From positions 346,134 to 387,287 of the forward strand of contig MU657190.1 in NCBI GenBank assembly GCA_026770575.1: DNA of 41,154 bases, in the 5' to 3' direction. A model generated the notes under the pieces. It ran no database searches and was not told the origin of the DNA. It was given only the letters and a program-made list of their open reading frames with translations. Origin of the DNA: Pelagophyceae sp. CCMP2097 (lineage: Eukaryota; Sar; Pelagophyceae). Positions 1 to 10,095 of this stretch are shown here, piece after piece. Within the stretch, counting starts at the first letter, position 1. Each line of letters starts with the position of its first letter. The position numbers were made by a program, and so were the translations under genes.

Positions 1-393
1 GGAAGCAAGCGCGCGGGCCACCCAGTGCAACTCAAATGGCCACGACGATCATAGGACCCCCGTAGCGCCGATCGAAAAAATCCAACGGACGATCCAACTG
101 AAACAAACTGCATTACAGTCTTACTGCATTGGGAACGACTTCGTCTACTCGGTTTTTATTACTCGTTTTCTTACTCGAAAAATGGGAACGAGGCGCTACT
201 CGTTTTTTACGAGTAGGAGGGTGCTAAATATGCGCCCAAGGGGAAAAGGGGAAAAAAAAAACCCGAATCTCGGCGGAAGCAAGCGCGCAGGCCACCCAGT
301 GCAACCCAAAAGGCCACGAGGATCATAGGACCCCCGTAAGCGCACTCGAAAAAATCCAACGGACGAGCCAACTGAAACAAACTGCATTACAGA
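1..393. repeat. Direct repeat upstream of the first MYND gene
   Basis: Positions 1-118 and about 275-393 are near-identical direct copies, differing by a few substitutions and one-base indels. Both start with ggaagcaagcgcgc and end with caaactgcattacag. The 156-bp spacer contains several 'actcg' and 'actcgtttt' words. No coding signal is seen. The second copy ends about 130 bp before the MYND-Sel1 start codon, so the repeat may cover a promoter or 5' UTR, or may be part of a dispersed element cut by the window edge. Confidence 0.8.
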
Positions 394-526
394 GCAATTG
401 TAATTCAGTAAGGCGCTCCGGCGGTGCGTTCGCGGGGACTACGTCAGCGCGGAGTCGCTCGCCCTCCCCAAATCGGAGACGTTGGACTAGGAGCACAAAG
501 AGCACCCGACGGCCTCCCACGACACG

Positions 527-1573
527 ATGGGCGACGCGCCCGCTGCCGTGCGCAAGCCCTGCTGCGTCTGCGCCGAGCCCGGAGGCCAGCAGTGCACCAA
601 GTGCAAATCGAGGCACTACTGCTCCAAGGCGTGCCAGCTCGTAGACTGGTACGAGGGAGGGCACAAGGCGCAGTGCAAGCAGCTCGCAGCCGCGTTCCAG
701 GACCGGCTCCTCGACGAGCTCATGCCGGAGAAGCTGAAGATCAAGGAAGAGCCGCCCATCGTCGCGGACGTCGCGCCGGCACCTGGTTCCATGACGGCGG
801 CGCGCTTACCGGCTGCTCGAGCGACGGCCAAGGCCAAGGCCACCGCGCCGAACGACGACGCGCAGGCCTGGCGCGCCATTTGCGCCATCTGCCTGGACAG
901 GCTACCGGTCGAAGGTGACAAACAAACTTTCCACTCGTGCTGCTGCAAGAGCATTTGCACGTCCTGCAACATCAAGTGCCGGCAGCACGACGAGCGCTGT
1001 CCACTCTGCCGAGCGCCAGCCTGGAAGTTGGAAGCCGAGTGGCTGCGCCGGATACAGAAGCACGTGGACAAGGGGCACGCCGAGGCGCAGTTCGTGCTCG
1101 GAGGCGCCTATTGTGAAGGTAGCACAGGCCTTGAGCAAAACTTCAAAAAAGCGTTCAAGCTGTTCCAGGCATCTGCGGCGCAAGGAAACGCACCCGCGCA
1201 GAATGCACTGGGTGGTTGCTACGAGCTCGGGGAAGGCGTCCAAATCAACTCCGAGACGGCCGCGCTGTGGTTCCGACGCGCAGCCGAGCAAGGATTCCCC
1301 GCTGCCCAATGCCATTTAGGCCAGGCGTTCTACCAGGGCAAGGGCGTGGCGCAGTCAGTCGGCGAAGCCCTGCAGTGGTTCCGGCTCGCCGCGGCGCAGG
1401 GCTATCCGGAAGCGCTCTACAACCTCGGCGCGTGTCATGGAAACGGCCAAGGCGTGCCGAAGGACCTCGACGAGGCGCTGCGCTGCTTCAAGCGCGCCGC
1501 GGCAACGGGTCACGCCGAGGCCGCGACGGCGGTCGAATCTCTTTCGGCGCGGCTCCGCGTGCGCCGCGGCTGA
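527..1573 (+). CDS. MYND / RING-like / Sel1-repeat protein, intact copy 1
   Basis: Single-exon gene of 348 residues. Residues 12-50 form a MYND zinc finger: CCVC, CTKC, YCSKACQ, then H46 and C50 of the GHKAQC motif. A linker with a conserved LMPEKLKIKEE segment follows. Residues 119-161 are a RING-like zinc module (CAIC, CCCKSICTSC, CPLC). From about residue 180 there are four Sel1-type TPR repeats of about 36 residues with the AA.QG and LG..Y..G.GV pattern. MYND and Sel1 modules usually mediate protein-protein contacts, and a RING-like domain could give E3 ubiquitin-ligase activity, but the real function is unknown. The ATG starts the MGDAP motif shared with the copy at 6509-7432. It is the only intact plus-strand copy of the local family. 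The lack of introns contrasts with most neighbours. Confidence 0.9.
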   Translation: MGDAPAAVRKPCCVCAEPGGQQCTKCKSRHYCSKACQLVDWYEGGHKAQCKQLAAAFQDRLLDELMPEKLKIKEEPPIVADVAPAPGSMTAARLPAARATAKAKATAPNDDAQAWRAICAICLDRLPVEGDKQTFHSCCCKSICTSCNIKCRQHDERCPLCRAPAWKLEAEWLRRIQKHVDKGHAEAQFVLGGAYCEGSTGLEQNFKKAFKLFQASAAQGNAPAQNALGGCYELGEGVQINSETAALWFRRAAEQGFPAAQCHLGQAFYQGKGVAQSVGEALQWFRLAAAQGYPEALYNLGACHGNGQGVPKDLDEALRCFKRAAATGHAEAATAVESLSARLRVRRG

Positions 1574-3430
1574 CCGACGTGAGCCGAGTGCAAACGCGCT
1601 CACAAACCCACCAGCAGCTCGGTGCGCCGCGACGTGAGCGGAGACCGGCGCAGCGACTTTGGGAGTCTGCGAAGTGGGCCCTCGCCGCCACTCGGCTCCT
1701 CGAGCTCTTAAAAAGACTCGTTAACAACCGTGTCCGTAAGCAGCCTGCTCCGTCGAGCAAGGCCGCGGCGCGTCCGACGGCTCGGTCGTCCGCGTCGCTC
1801 GAAAGACGGGCTGGCGCGTGTCGGTGTGCTCGTTTGGCTGCCGGACCCGGTCCCGTGGACCGTGGCTCGGGACGGCCGTGTTCCGCGTAGAAGACCGCGC
1901 CGGCCTTGATGACAGGGGGCTCAGCCGTCAGAGTCGATTGCGCCGCGCCGCGCCGGATGGCCCTCGCAGTATTCCAGCGTCTCGAGGCTGCGCCGCGCCG
2001 ACCGACGGCCGTACTGGCCGCCGAGCTCCGGATGAAGAGTCGTTTGACCATCACAGTTCAACATTCGACGACGATCCAGCGCCTCGCCCCCTTCGCCTCG
2101 GAAGCCCCTCGCGAGTCTGCCATCCGCGGCGTCAGGTCTTCTCGGCTCCGGGGCGGGTTGAACGCTCGCCGCGCGTGCCTCCACGCGGCGCAACGGCGAC
2201 GCTTGCGACGACGCGGGGCCCGGCGCGGAGGCACGCGTGCACCTGTTGTCGCCTCTAGGACGGCAGGGAGCGTCGACGGACCGTTGGATGGCGCAGAACC
2301 TCGCTCCGATCCGGCCGGCGCGACAGGAGTGCCGACGGCGCCTCGATGGGATGCAAAGACGCCGTCCCCGCGTCCGCCTCCGCGTCCTTCCAGGGCGCGT
2401 CCGTCGGCGAACCCGCCACCGCGGACGCAGGTCGTCGCGCGTTGCGACGTCGCGTCGCAACGCTCGGCTGCGTGCTCGAGCCTCGTCGACGTACTTCAAA
2501 ACGGCCGAAGGAAACGTCGTGACGCAGCCGACGTTGTTGGAGCCGCGCACCCGACGTGAGACGGGTCTGTGTCGGGGCTTATCTTCCGACCCTCGAAAGG
2601 AAGTGTTTCTCCGCGGCGGCGGGCACTCGACCGAGCCTAGATGACGTCGTGGAAGCGGCGCGTGACATGGACGATACGTTCTATGAGCGAGGCGATGCTC
2701 GTGGACGATACGTCATGGGAGCAAGACCACGGTTGCCTCGTGCCCAGCACCGCGACCCACGCGCAAACGACCCGCAGCGATGATGGCGACGAGGTTCGGC
2801 GCCGCGCGCTTCGTGCAGCCGTGCAGCGTGCCGCCTCGGGTCCGCCGAAAGAGACTTTGAGGCTGTTACGGCCAAAGGCGCTACCTTGATACGGACTCAC
2901 GAGGTTGTGTGTGGCCTCTCTGCTCATCCATCCAAGAGAAGGCGTCGCCTGCCACGGACCGCGTCCCCGCCGCGTGGGACGCCGGAAGGTGGCTTGAATA
3001 CCGGGAGTCAGGGGCTGAGTAGCCTAGTTGCAACCCAAGAAGCTTCCGATCCCCCGCGGCCAAGGGCCCGCGTCGGCCTTCCCGGGGCAGCATGCATCCC
3101 ACCCGGCAGTTGCGGCACCCCCGGCAGTATCGACTTTCGAACGTTCTTCTTCTTATGCGGCTGCTTGGCCAGGCTTGAGGTGTGGGACGAATTGCCACAG
3201 GCGGGGCCGGGTCGGGCCGTGGTTGGATTTTGCCAGGGGCTGGGGAGGCGGGAGCGCGCGCGGCCTTGACCGCGGGCGGCTTTTAAACGGGGCCGTCAGT
3301 GGGTGTCCCGAGGGAACGGGTTAAACACACAACAGCGAGCATCACAGTGCTTTCACAGTGATAGGGCCGACGTCGCGCGCTTGCATGCGCAGGTACGTCG
3401 GCGGTGGCCGCGGCAGGAGCCGCGGCGCGA
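1574..3430. other. Intergenic, no recognisable gene
   Basis: This 1.86-kb stretch lies between the stop of the first MYND gene and the stop of the convergent helicase. Long open frames on both strands around 1906-2559 are arginine- and alanine-rich, mirror each other, and have no family motif. They are best explained by high GC content. A 3' UTR for each flanking gene must lie here, but no polyadenylation signal stands out. Confidence 0.6.
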
Positions 3431-5575
3431 TTACCAGGCCGAGTTGTCGCCGCTCTGCGTCGGCGCCGGGCCCCCACGGCTCGGGTTGGCGCTGGGCCCG
3501 TTGCCGTACGACTGCGTCGGGCGCTTGGCCCCGGCCTGCCCGGCGCGGAAGTCCGTGCCTCCGTACGCCTTGGCCGGCGCGCCGCCGCCCGGGCGCCGGC
3601 CGCCGCCAAAGGAGGACTGCGAGAACTGGCACATGTTCTCCATGAAGCCGGGGACCTGCTGGCCGTTTTCCACGAGGAGATCCATGAGCTCACGGACGAT
3701 ATTGCGGTTCTTTTCAGTCAAGAAGGACATGGCATAGCCAGTGTTGCCCGCGCGACCCGTGCGGCCGATGCGGTGCACGTAATCGGAAACCGCGCGCGGG
3801 AGGTCGTAGTTGATGACGTGCAGCACGTTTGGAATGTCCAAGCCGCGAGCGGCGACGTCCGTGCCCACGAGGATAGGCGTCCGGCCAGACTTGAAGTCGC
3901 GCAAAGCCTGCTCGCGGTCGCGCTGCGTCTTGTCGCCGTGGATGCTGGAAGCGGGGAAGCCCTCGCGGCAGAGCTGCGATTCTAACAAGTCCGCGTCGCG
4001 CTTCGTCTCGACGAAGACCAGCGTCAACCCAGACTCCGCCACTGAGGAAATGTGCCGCATCAACTCGTTGGGCTTGTCGTGCGAGTCGACGAACAGGAAC
4101 GACTGCGTGACGTCCTTGCAGGCCGAGCCGACGCGGCCGACGGTAAGGAAGATATAATTCGACAAAAAGTCGCCGGCGAGCCTATTTATCAAATCCACAA
4201 TTCGAGGATTGTTTCAAAACACGCGTTAACGCACATTTGCATCTCGCGCGGGAACGTGGCGGAGAACATGAACGTCTGGCGGACGCCCGTCGGCGGCATG
4301 TCCTCCTGGCACACGATGCGCCGGATCTGCGGCTCGAAACCCATGTCAAGCCTAGAAAAGCGTAGGGTTGGGATGGTTTTTCCGATAGGACATGAATGGT
4401 TGTACACACACTTTGTCGGCTTTGGCATAAACACGCCCCCCGTTCCAAAAACGCACATGCGGTCGGCCTCGTCGAGGACGAGGAAGCGGCATGCGCGTAA
4501 AGTGACTCGGCCGCGTTCGAGGAAATCGACGAGACGCCCGGGCGTGGCGACGAGCAGGTCGCAGCCCTTTTCCAGCTCTTGCAGCTGGCCCTTGGTCTCC
4601 GCGCCGCCGTAGCAGACTACCGTGCGCACGCCGGTCATGTAGCAGAACTTCTTTGCTTCCTCGTGAATCTGCGACACCAGTTCGCGCGTCGGGGCCAGGA
4701 TCAAGGCGTTGGGCCGCGCGCGGGGCCGGCGCTGGTTCGCGGCCCGCGCCTCGCTTTCATCTAAAGGCGCGCAGCCCGTCTGCAGGAGCGAGACGAGGAC
4801 GGGGAAGAGGAAGCCGCCCGTCTTGCCGGACCTAGAGGACATAAAGGGATCCCAACGAGGGATCATCCTGCAAAGGGATTCCAGCACCCTCCGCCACCAA
4901 GAAGAGACGCACCCCGTCTGGGCGCAGGCCATCATGTCGCGGCCGTTGAGGCCGATGGGGAGCGAGTACTTTTGCACCGGCGTCGGGCGCGAGTAGTGGC
5001 ACAAAGCCACGTTCTGCACGAGCACGGGCCCGAGCACGTCGTTGGGGAAGTCCTCAAAGGGCTCGGGGCAGTCCTCGCCCGACATCTCGACGGGGATCTT
5101 GTCGTAGTTGCCTAGGGAAGCGTGGGATGTTACTATCATAAATTCCCAGGCCTTTCTCTAGGGCACACGTACCAAAGTTGATGCCCGTGCCCTGCGTCGC
5201 CGCCTTCGGCGGAAACAGCTCGCGCTCTAAGCGCTCGGAGCGGCGCATGTCGCCGTAAAACCCGAGCTCGTTGACCTTTGCGTAATTGGACCCGCCCCCG
5301 CCGTACCCGCCGCCACCGCCAAACGACCCGCCGCCGCCGCCGTAGCCGCCGCCGCCGCCGTAGCCGCCGCCGTCGGAGTTGTTCCACCGCGAGTTGCCGC
5401 CCTGCTGGGGCGCGCGGTTCTCAAAGCCGCCGCCGCCTCCGCCGCCTCCGCCAAAGCCTCCGCCGCCGCCGCCGCCGAACCCTCCGCCTGAGCGCTCCTG
5501 AGGGTAATTGTTCTGCTGCTGCTGCGGCGGCGCCGCGCCGCCGCTGCGGCGCATGTGCGGCGGGACGTAGGCCAT
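3431..5575 (-). CDS. DDX3: DEAD-box RNA helicase, DDX3/Ded1 type
   Basis: ATP-dependent RNA helicase of the Ded1/DDX3 group, which remodels mRNA during translation initiation and in RNP granules. Five exons join in frame to 614 residues: 5575-5173, 5111-4913, 4831-4457, 4351-4235, 4181-3431. Introns are 61, 81, 105 and 53 bp, all GT-AG. The start [10 protein letters not shown] is the usual Ded1/DDX3 N-terminus. Residues about 30-100 are a glycine-rich low-complexity arm. Next come a Q motif with PTPVQ, motif I AQTGSGKT (about 195-202, split by intron 2), PTREL, TPGR, DEAD (about 320, just before intron 3), SAT, then in the second RecA domain [11 protein letters not shown] and [10 protein letters not shown] (about 501-510). 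The C-terminus is Gly/Pro/Ser-rich and ends in W, as in many family members. The length fits the family. It ends convergently with the MYND gene at 527-1573. Confidence 0.95.
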
Positions 5576-6508
5576 GTGTGCTGCTTCCGACCTACCAATG
5601 CGTAAGCGTCGTCGAAGCGCGCGGGGGCCGTCGACAAGGAGACGCGTTGGAAACGCAGCCGCGCAGGCGACAGGCACAACCGGCCACGTCGCCGGGCTTG
5701 CCCTGGGCTTGGGATGCTCTCAAGACGGCGCGAGATGGCGCCGTATAGCGCGGCTTTCGAACGCGGCTTTTGAAGGCCTCTGTCGTCGGAGAACTTTCTT
5801 CGGGGGCCGAAGCCACTCGCGATTTTTCAGATGGGCGCTCTCCACCCGCGCGCGCGGCCGCGGTCCAAACGCTTCCCGCGCCCGGCGCGCGGGGACCCGT
5901 TTGCGCCGACGCTGCGTCGCACTGTCTTTTCCTTCCTTGGCGACGCTTCGAATTTGACTCGCCAAAGAGCTTTCGATCAAACTTGCGCTTATAAACGCGC
6001 TGTGGAGCGCAAGGGCCGCCCGAGTCGCGCGAGGGCGTCCCGGGCGCTTCGACGGCGTTTACGCATTTTTCTAAATAACGCAAGGCAGGTGCGCGGCGGG
6101 CGGCCCCAGGCCGTACCTGGCCGCGCCAAGGCTCGTCTCGGGAATGCGTTCCGAGCCCACGCATCTTTTCTTAGAGAGCGACCCTTTCGGCGATCCGAAA
6201 GATGGGCGGGCATTGCATGCATTATGCATTGCGCGAGGCTCGGTCGACGATCGCGATCGCGCGATCGGTCGCGATCGGGAGGCGCCCGGCGAGGCGAGTA
6301 ATTGCGGACGCAGGGCGGCCCTTCCGCGGAGCCGAGGCGATGCGAACTTTGCGACCAGAGGCCCAGTAGGGCCGGAGAGGGCTTTCGTCCTTGTGCTCTG
6401 GATTGCGGCGACGCAAAGTTACGGGCATACTTCCGGGAGTTTACATGCGCCTCCTTCCGATGCGGACGGTTGCACGAGCTCGTAGACAGCCGCGCGCCGA
6501 AAGCCGCG
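5576..6508. other. Intergenic between helicase and MYND copy 2
   Basis: This holds the helicase promoter and 5' UTR side and the 3' side of the next MYND gene. No gene is recognised. It contains short palindromic words, notably GATCGCGATC-type sequence at about 6247-6277 and a tgcat/atgca cluster near 6213-6232. These may be protein-binding sites or chance in this base composition. Confidence 0.5.
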
Positions 6509-7432
6509 CTACATGTTCGCCCAGCGCTGGTCGGCCCCCGCCGCTTTCTCGACAATCGCTAACGCGCCGGGGTGCCCCTTGGCCGCGGCGCGCTTGAAGC
6601 AGCGCAGCGACTCGCGCGTGTCCTGCGGCACGCCTTCGCCCTTTGCGTAGCACGCGCCGATTATGCACCACGATTCCGCGTCGCCCTGCGCCGCGGAGAG
6701 CCGGAACCACTTCACGGCTTCTTCGGGCGACCGGGCCATGCCCTTACCGTTGTAGTTCATCAAGCCGAAGCAGTATTGCGCGTCAGAAAAACCTTGCTCG
6801 GCTGCGCGTCGGTACCACAGCGCGGCGGTCTTCCAGTCGACCTCGACGCCTTCGCCCCTTTCGTAGATATGTCCCAACGCTTTTTGAGCTGGTGCGTGCC
6901 CTTGCGCCGCCGAGGCCTCAAATAACCGAAACGCCCGCTTCATGCTCTTCTTCAGACCCATGCTACCAGCACGGTACACGGCGCCAAGCATCGTCTGAGC
7001 AGCGGCGTTGCCCTTGTCCACGAGGTCCTGCAGCCGGCGCACCGCCTCGGCGGACGAGTTGTGGGCTGGCATTCGGCAGAGAGGGCAGCGCGTGTCGTGC
7101 TGCCAGCACTCATCGGCGCATGCCGTGCAAACGCTCTTGCAGCAGCAATAATATAATGTTTGCATTTCAGCTTTGATAGGCAGCAGGTCCATGCAGATGG
7201 CGCACGTGCCGCACCAGTCCGCCTTGGAACCGTCCGCCGGCGCGACGAGCATGCGGCCCTGGAACGCGGATGCCAGCTGCTTGCACGCTGCTTTGTGCCC
7301 TCCTTTCCAGTCGACGAGCTGGCACGCCTTAGAGCAGTAGTGGCGCGATTTGCACTTGGTGCAGTGCTGGCCGCCGGGCTCGGCGCAGACGCAGCAGGGC
7401 TTGCGCACGGCGGCGGCGGGCGCGTCGCCCAT
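6509..7432 (-). CDS. MYND / RING-like / Sel1-repeat protein, intact copy 2
   Basis: Single-exon gene of 307 residues and close paralogue of the protein at 527-1573. The MYND finger is residues 13-50 (CCVC, CTKC, YCSKACQLVDW, GHKAAC) with all zinc ligands present. The linker is about 40 residues shorter than in copy 1 because the LMPEKLKIKEE segment is missing. The RING-like module is residues 77-119 (CAIC, CCCKSVCTAC, CPLC). Four Sel1 repeats fill residues about 140-285, followed by a short tail. Likely a protein-interaction or ubiquitin-ligase-type scaffold; substrate and location are unknown. The ATG gives the conserved MGDAP start. Two degraded copies follow upstream of it in the same orientation, which fits tandem duplication. 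Confidence 0.88.
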   Translation of the reverse strand: MGDAPAAAVRKPCCVCAEPGGQHCTKCKSRHYCSKACQLVDWKGGHKAACKQLASAFQGRMLVAPADGSKADWCGTCAICMDLLPIKAEMQTLYYCCCKSVCTACADECWQHDTRCPLCRMPAHNSSAEAVRRLQDLVDKGNAAAQTMLGAVYRAGSMGLKKSMKRAFRLFEASAAQGHAPAQKALGHIYERGEGVEVDWKTAALWYRRAAEQGFSDAQYCFGLMNYNGKGMARSPEEAVKWFRLSAAQGDAESWCIIGACYAKGEGVPQDTRESLRCFKRAAAKGHPGALAIVEKAAGADQRWANM

Positions 7433-8159
7433 CGGCCCTAGGTGGTCTCTGAGTATGCGGCGTGCTGCGCGTTCGACCTCGAGCTTGACGTTAGAAATGT
7501 CCTCACGAAGAGACTCTCGCCTGCCAGTTTCAAAAGGTGGGCGGGCGCGCTTACCGAACTGGGTCCTCCCGGAGAGACACCGCGCAGCAGAGCCTCGAAC
7601 GCGATCTCGTTCTTACAATTGTAGAATTCTCGACTCACGACTCGCTGACGCCACGTGCCTGCACGCCCCGAGGATTTGAAAATCAAAGATTCTCAAATCC
7701 CGTTTCTGAAAGACGCAAAAAGATCACGATAGAGAGGTTTTTGGGTATTCAGGCGCACAGGTGCGTGCGCTGTCGCAAAATACGTTTCGCGCGGATACAA
7801 GTGTTTACATTTTTATTATATTAACACTTTCGAGCGGACACAAGAAGCAGGCCTTACAGGCCCGGGCCCGCCGGCATCGCTCGGGGCGTCTCGTCGGCCG
7901 TGCGATGGGCCACCGCAGTCCTCGAATGGAGTTGCAAGCCGCCGCCAGTCCTCGCATGCCCGCATCGGGCCTGGCTGCACGCGGATGCGGCGGATGCTGT
8001 TACGGGGGCCCCTGTGCGTGGGCCGCGGCGCGTGGCCCCAGCCGTTGGTCGTGGGCCCGAAGCTGCGCGGTGCAGACGAGGCGTCCTCGCGGCGGCGCAC
8101 GCAGGCAGACGCACGCAGGCAGACCCGCGCACGCGATTCGGCCAGCTCTCCCCAAGGTT
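7433..8159. other. Intergenic spacer, no gene seen
   Basis: No coding signal is convincing on either strand. The stretch 7660-7830 is less GC-rich than the surroundings. The open frame on the minus strand at 7854-8160 continues from a decayed Sel1 fragment but shows no homology of its own. Confidence 0.45.
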
Positions 8160-8630
8160 TAAAGTCCTCACACGTCGGAGCTGGCGGCCTGCGGCTGCGC
8201 GCGCTGAATCGCGAGGCCCCCGGACGGCAGCTTGCCGAGCAGCGCGTTGTTGCAGCCTACGCGTCGTCGCTTCGACTGCGTTTTGCGGGCGCCTGATGTG
8301 CACTGCTGGCCTCGCTCGGTCCGACTGGGACATGCCCTTTCCGTCGGCGACATCGCGCCGAGATTGTATTGAGCGCGAGGATAGCCTTGCTCGGCCGCAC
8401 GTTGATACCACTGCGTGGCGGTCTTGTGGTTGATCTTGACGCCTGTTCTGCCTGCATAGCACCCTCCAAACGAATCCTGAGCGCCTGCGTGTCCTTGCGT
8501 CGCCTTGCCTTGCCGCGGGCTCGTAGAACTGGATCGCCCGCTTCGGGCTCTTCTTGAGACCCTTCATGCCATGCTCATACAAAAACTGTCCGAGCGCGAA
8601 ATGCGCCTCGGCGTCCCCCTTGTCCGGCGT
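8160..8630 (-). pseudogene. Decayed Sel1-repeat fragment (MYND family)
   Basis: Remnant of the same family, reduced to part of the Sel1 region. Homology begins at about 8624 with DKGDAEAHFALG and continues through LKKSPKRAIQFYEPAARQG to about 8490. It then shifts frame to VKINHKTATQWYQRAAEQG (about 8440-8380) and YNLGAM at about 8351, and shifts back for DGKGMSQS. At least two frameshifts are therefore needed to follow it. The MYND and RING-like parts are absent. Sequence upstream of 8630 is unrelated. It cannot make a normal family protein. Confidence 0.75.
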
Positions 8631-8877
8631 CCCTGCGACCGAGGGCACCCGCGTGGGCGACGAGGGCCCTCCCTGTGAGGCGTCATTTACCCCCCTCACC
8701 ATCGATTACACAACCGGATTTCCAGACAGCCTCAGGTTGGCATTCGTCCCCGGCGGTCCGCGGTGGTCCCGAGCCTCGGAAGATGCCGAGGCCCGTCTCC
8801 CAGCTTTGTCAAAGGGCCGAGGTGGAAGCATCGTGGATCATAAATTTATGAAAAGGGGTCCGGAGCTCTTTTATGGC
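8631..8877. other. Short spacer between two broken MYND-family copies
   Basis: A 247-bp spacer. No motif, RNA gene or coding signal is recognised. It separates two truncated paralogues in the same orientation. Confidence 0.4.
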
Positions 8878-9658
8878 TCACCGGCCGTGCGCTGCCACGA
8901 GGAACGCCTTTAGCCGTTCGACCTCCGCCGCCGCGCCGGCGCACCCCTTGGCCGCGGCGCGCTTGAAGAGGCGCAGCGCCTCATGGTCGTCCCGCGGCAC
9001 GCTGTGGCCGTTTGCATAACACACGCCGAGGTTGAAGAGCCCCTCCGCTCTGCCCTGCGCCGCAGCGAGCCGGTACCACTTCACGGCTTCGTCGTGCGAC
9101 TGGGCCACGCCCTTGCCTTGGTAAAACATAGAGCCAAGATTGAACTGCGCGAAGGGATATCTTTGCTCGGCTGCGCGCCGGTACCACAGCGCGGCGGTCT
9201 TGTAGTCGATCTTCACGCCGTCCCTTCATCGTAACAGCTCCCCAGCTCGTCCTGAGCTCTTGCATGTCCTTGCACCGCGGCGAACTGGTACAACTGGACC
9301 GCCCGCTTCGGGCTCTTCTTGAGACCGTGCACTCCATCACAGTAAGCAAATCCGAGCATCAGCTGCGCCTCGGCAATCCCTTTGTCCACGTGCTTCTGGA
9401 GCCGGCGAAGCGACTCGGCATTCGACTCGGCGGGTAACGCTCGGCAGAGCGGGCACCGCTCGTCGTGCTGCCGGCACTTGACGTCGCATTCCTTGCAAAG
9501 CTTCTTGCAGCAGCATTCGTAGAACGTTTGCCGGTCAGCTTCGACTGGAATCAGGTCCAGGCAGATGGCGCAAGTGCCGCGCCAGTCCGGCGAGTCGTTT
9601 TTCAGCGCGGTGGCCTTGACCATGGCCGTCGTAGTCGTCCGAGCAGCCGGTAAGCGCG
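8878..9658 (-). pseudogene. Truncated, frameshifted MYND-family copy
   Basis: Two overlapping frames together give linker + RING-like + Sel1 repeats but no MYND finger. The first (9658 to about 9213) reads RLPAAR, then CAICLDLIP, CCCKKLCKEC, CPLC and two Sel1 repeats, and runs into a stop after CYDEGTA. The second (about 9216-8878) continues MKIDYKTAALWYRRAAEQ and two further repeats. The break sits at GAAGGGACGGCGTGA near 9215-9225. Restoring one G in the GGG run would give the family sequence, so a one-base loss is likely. Homology stops at 9658, the base next to the inverted-repeat element at 9660. A methionine at 9623 could start a short protein, but loss of function is more likely. Confidence 0.85.
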
Positions 9659-9659
9659 G

Positions 9660-10087
9660 AAGAAAACGCCGCGCAGCGGCTTCGCCGTTACTGATGCCGG
9701 TTTGTATTTGCTGTGACGGAGAACGGTTTGCATTCTAGTGCAATTGGCTTAGGAGGCCCGACAGCCACTCGTCAATCTTTAAAATTTTAAAATACAAGAT
9801 ATTGACCGACGTCTACGTCGGCTGCGCCTTACACTTTTTCGTGATTTTCGTGGTCGTTGTCGGAAAATTTTGAATAGACGCTCTTAAAACCAGCCATTTC
9901 TTTTGAAACTCATGAAATTGTTATAAACTGCGGTTACGAAAAATTTATTGCTTTTGAAAATGGTAATTGCAACAACAACGTAGTTTCAACGGACGGCGAT
10001 GCAGCCGCTGCGTCATACAATTGTAGCGAATCAACCCGGCATTAGTAACGGCATTAGTAACGGGTTGCCGCTGCGCGGCGTTTTCTT
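9660..10087. mobile_element. MITE-like element with terminal inverted repeats
   Basis: A 428-bp AT-richer block bounded by inverted copies of the 21 bp at 9660-9680 (aagaaaacgccgcgcagcgg plus c); the other copy is 10067-10087. The similarity continues inward with changes: ccgttactgatgccgg at 9684-9700 against two tandem copies of a 12-bp word, gcattagtaacg, near 10038-10062. There is no coding capacity, as expected of a non-autonomous DNA transposon. The left flank is the truncated MYND copy and the right flank is the CYB5D1 3' end. Only 'gcg' is shared next to the ends, so a clear target duplication is not seen. Confidence 0.75.
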
Positions 10088-10095
10088 GCGTGCGT

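Noticed and set aside
1906..2559. Long open frames on both strands as genes
   Set aside because: Arg/Ala-rich, mirrored on the opposite strand, with no motif or splice support; typical of very GC-rich DNA.
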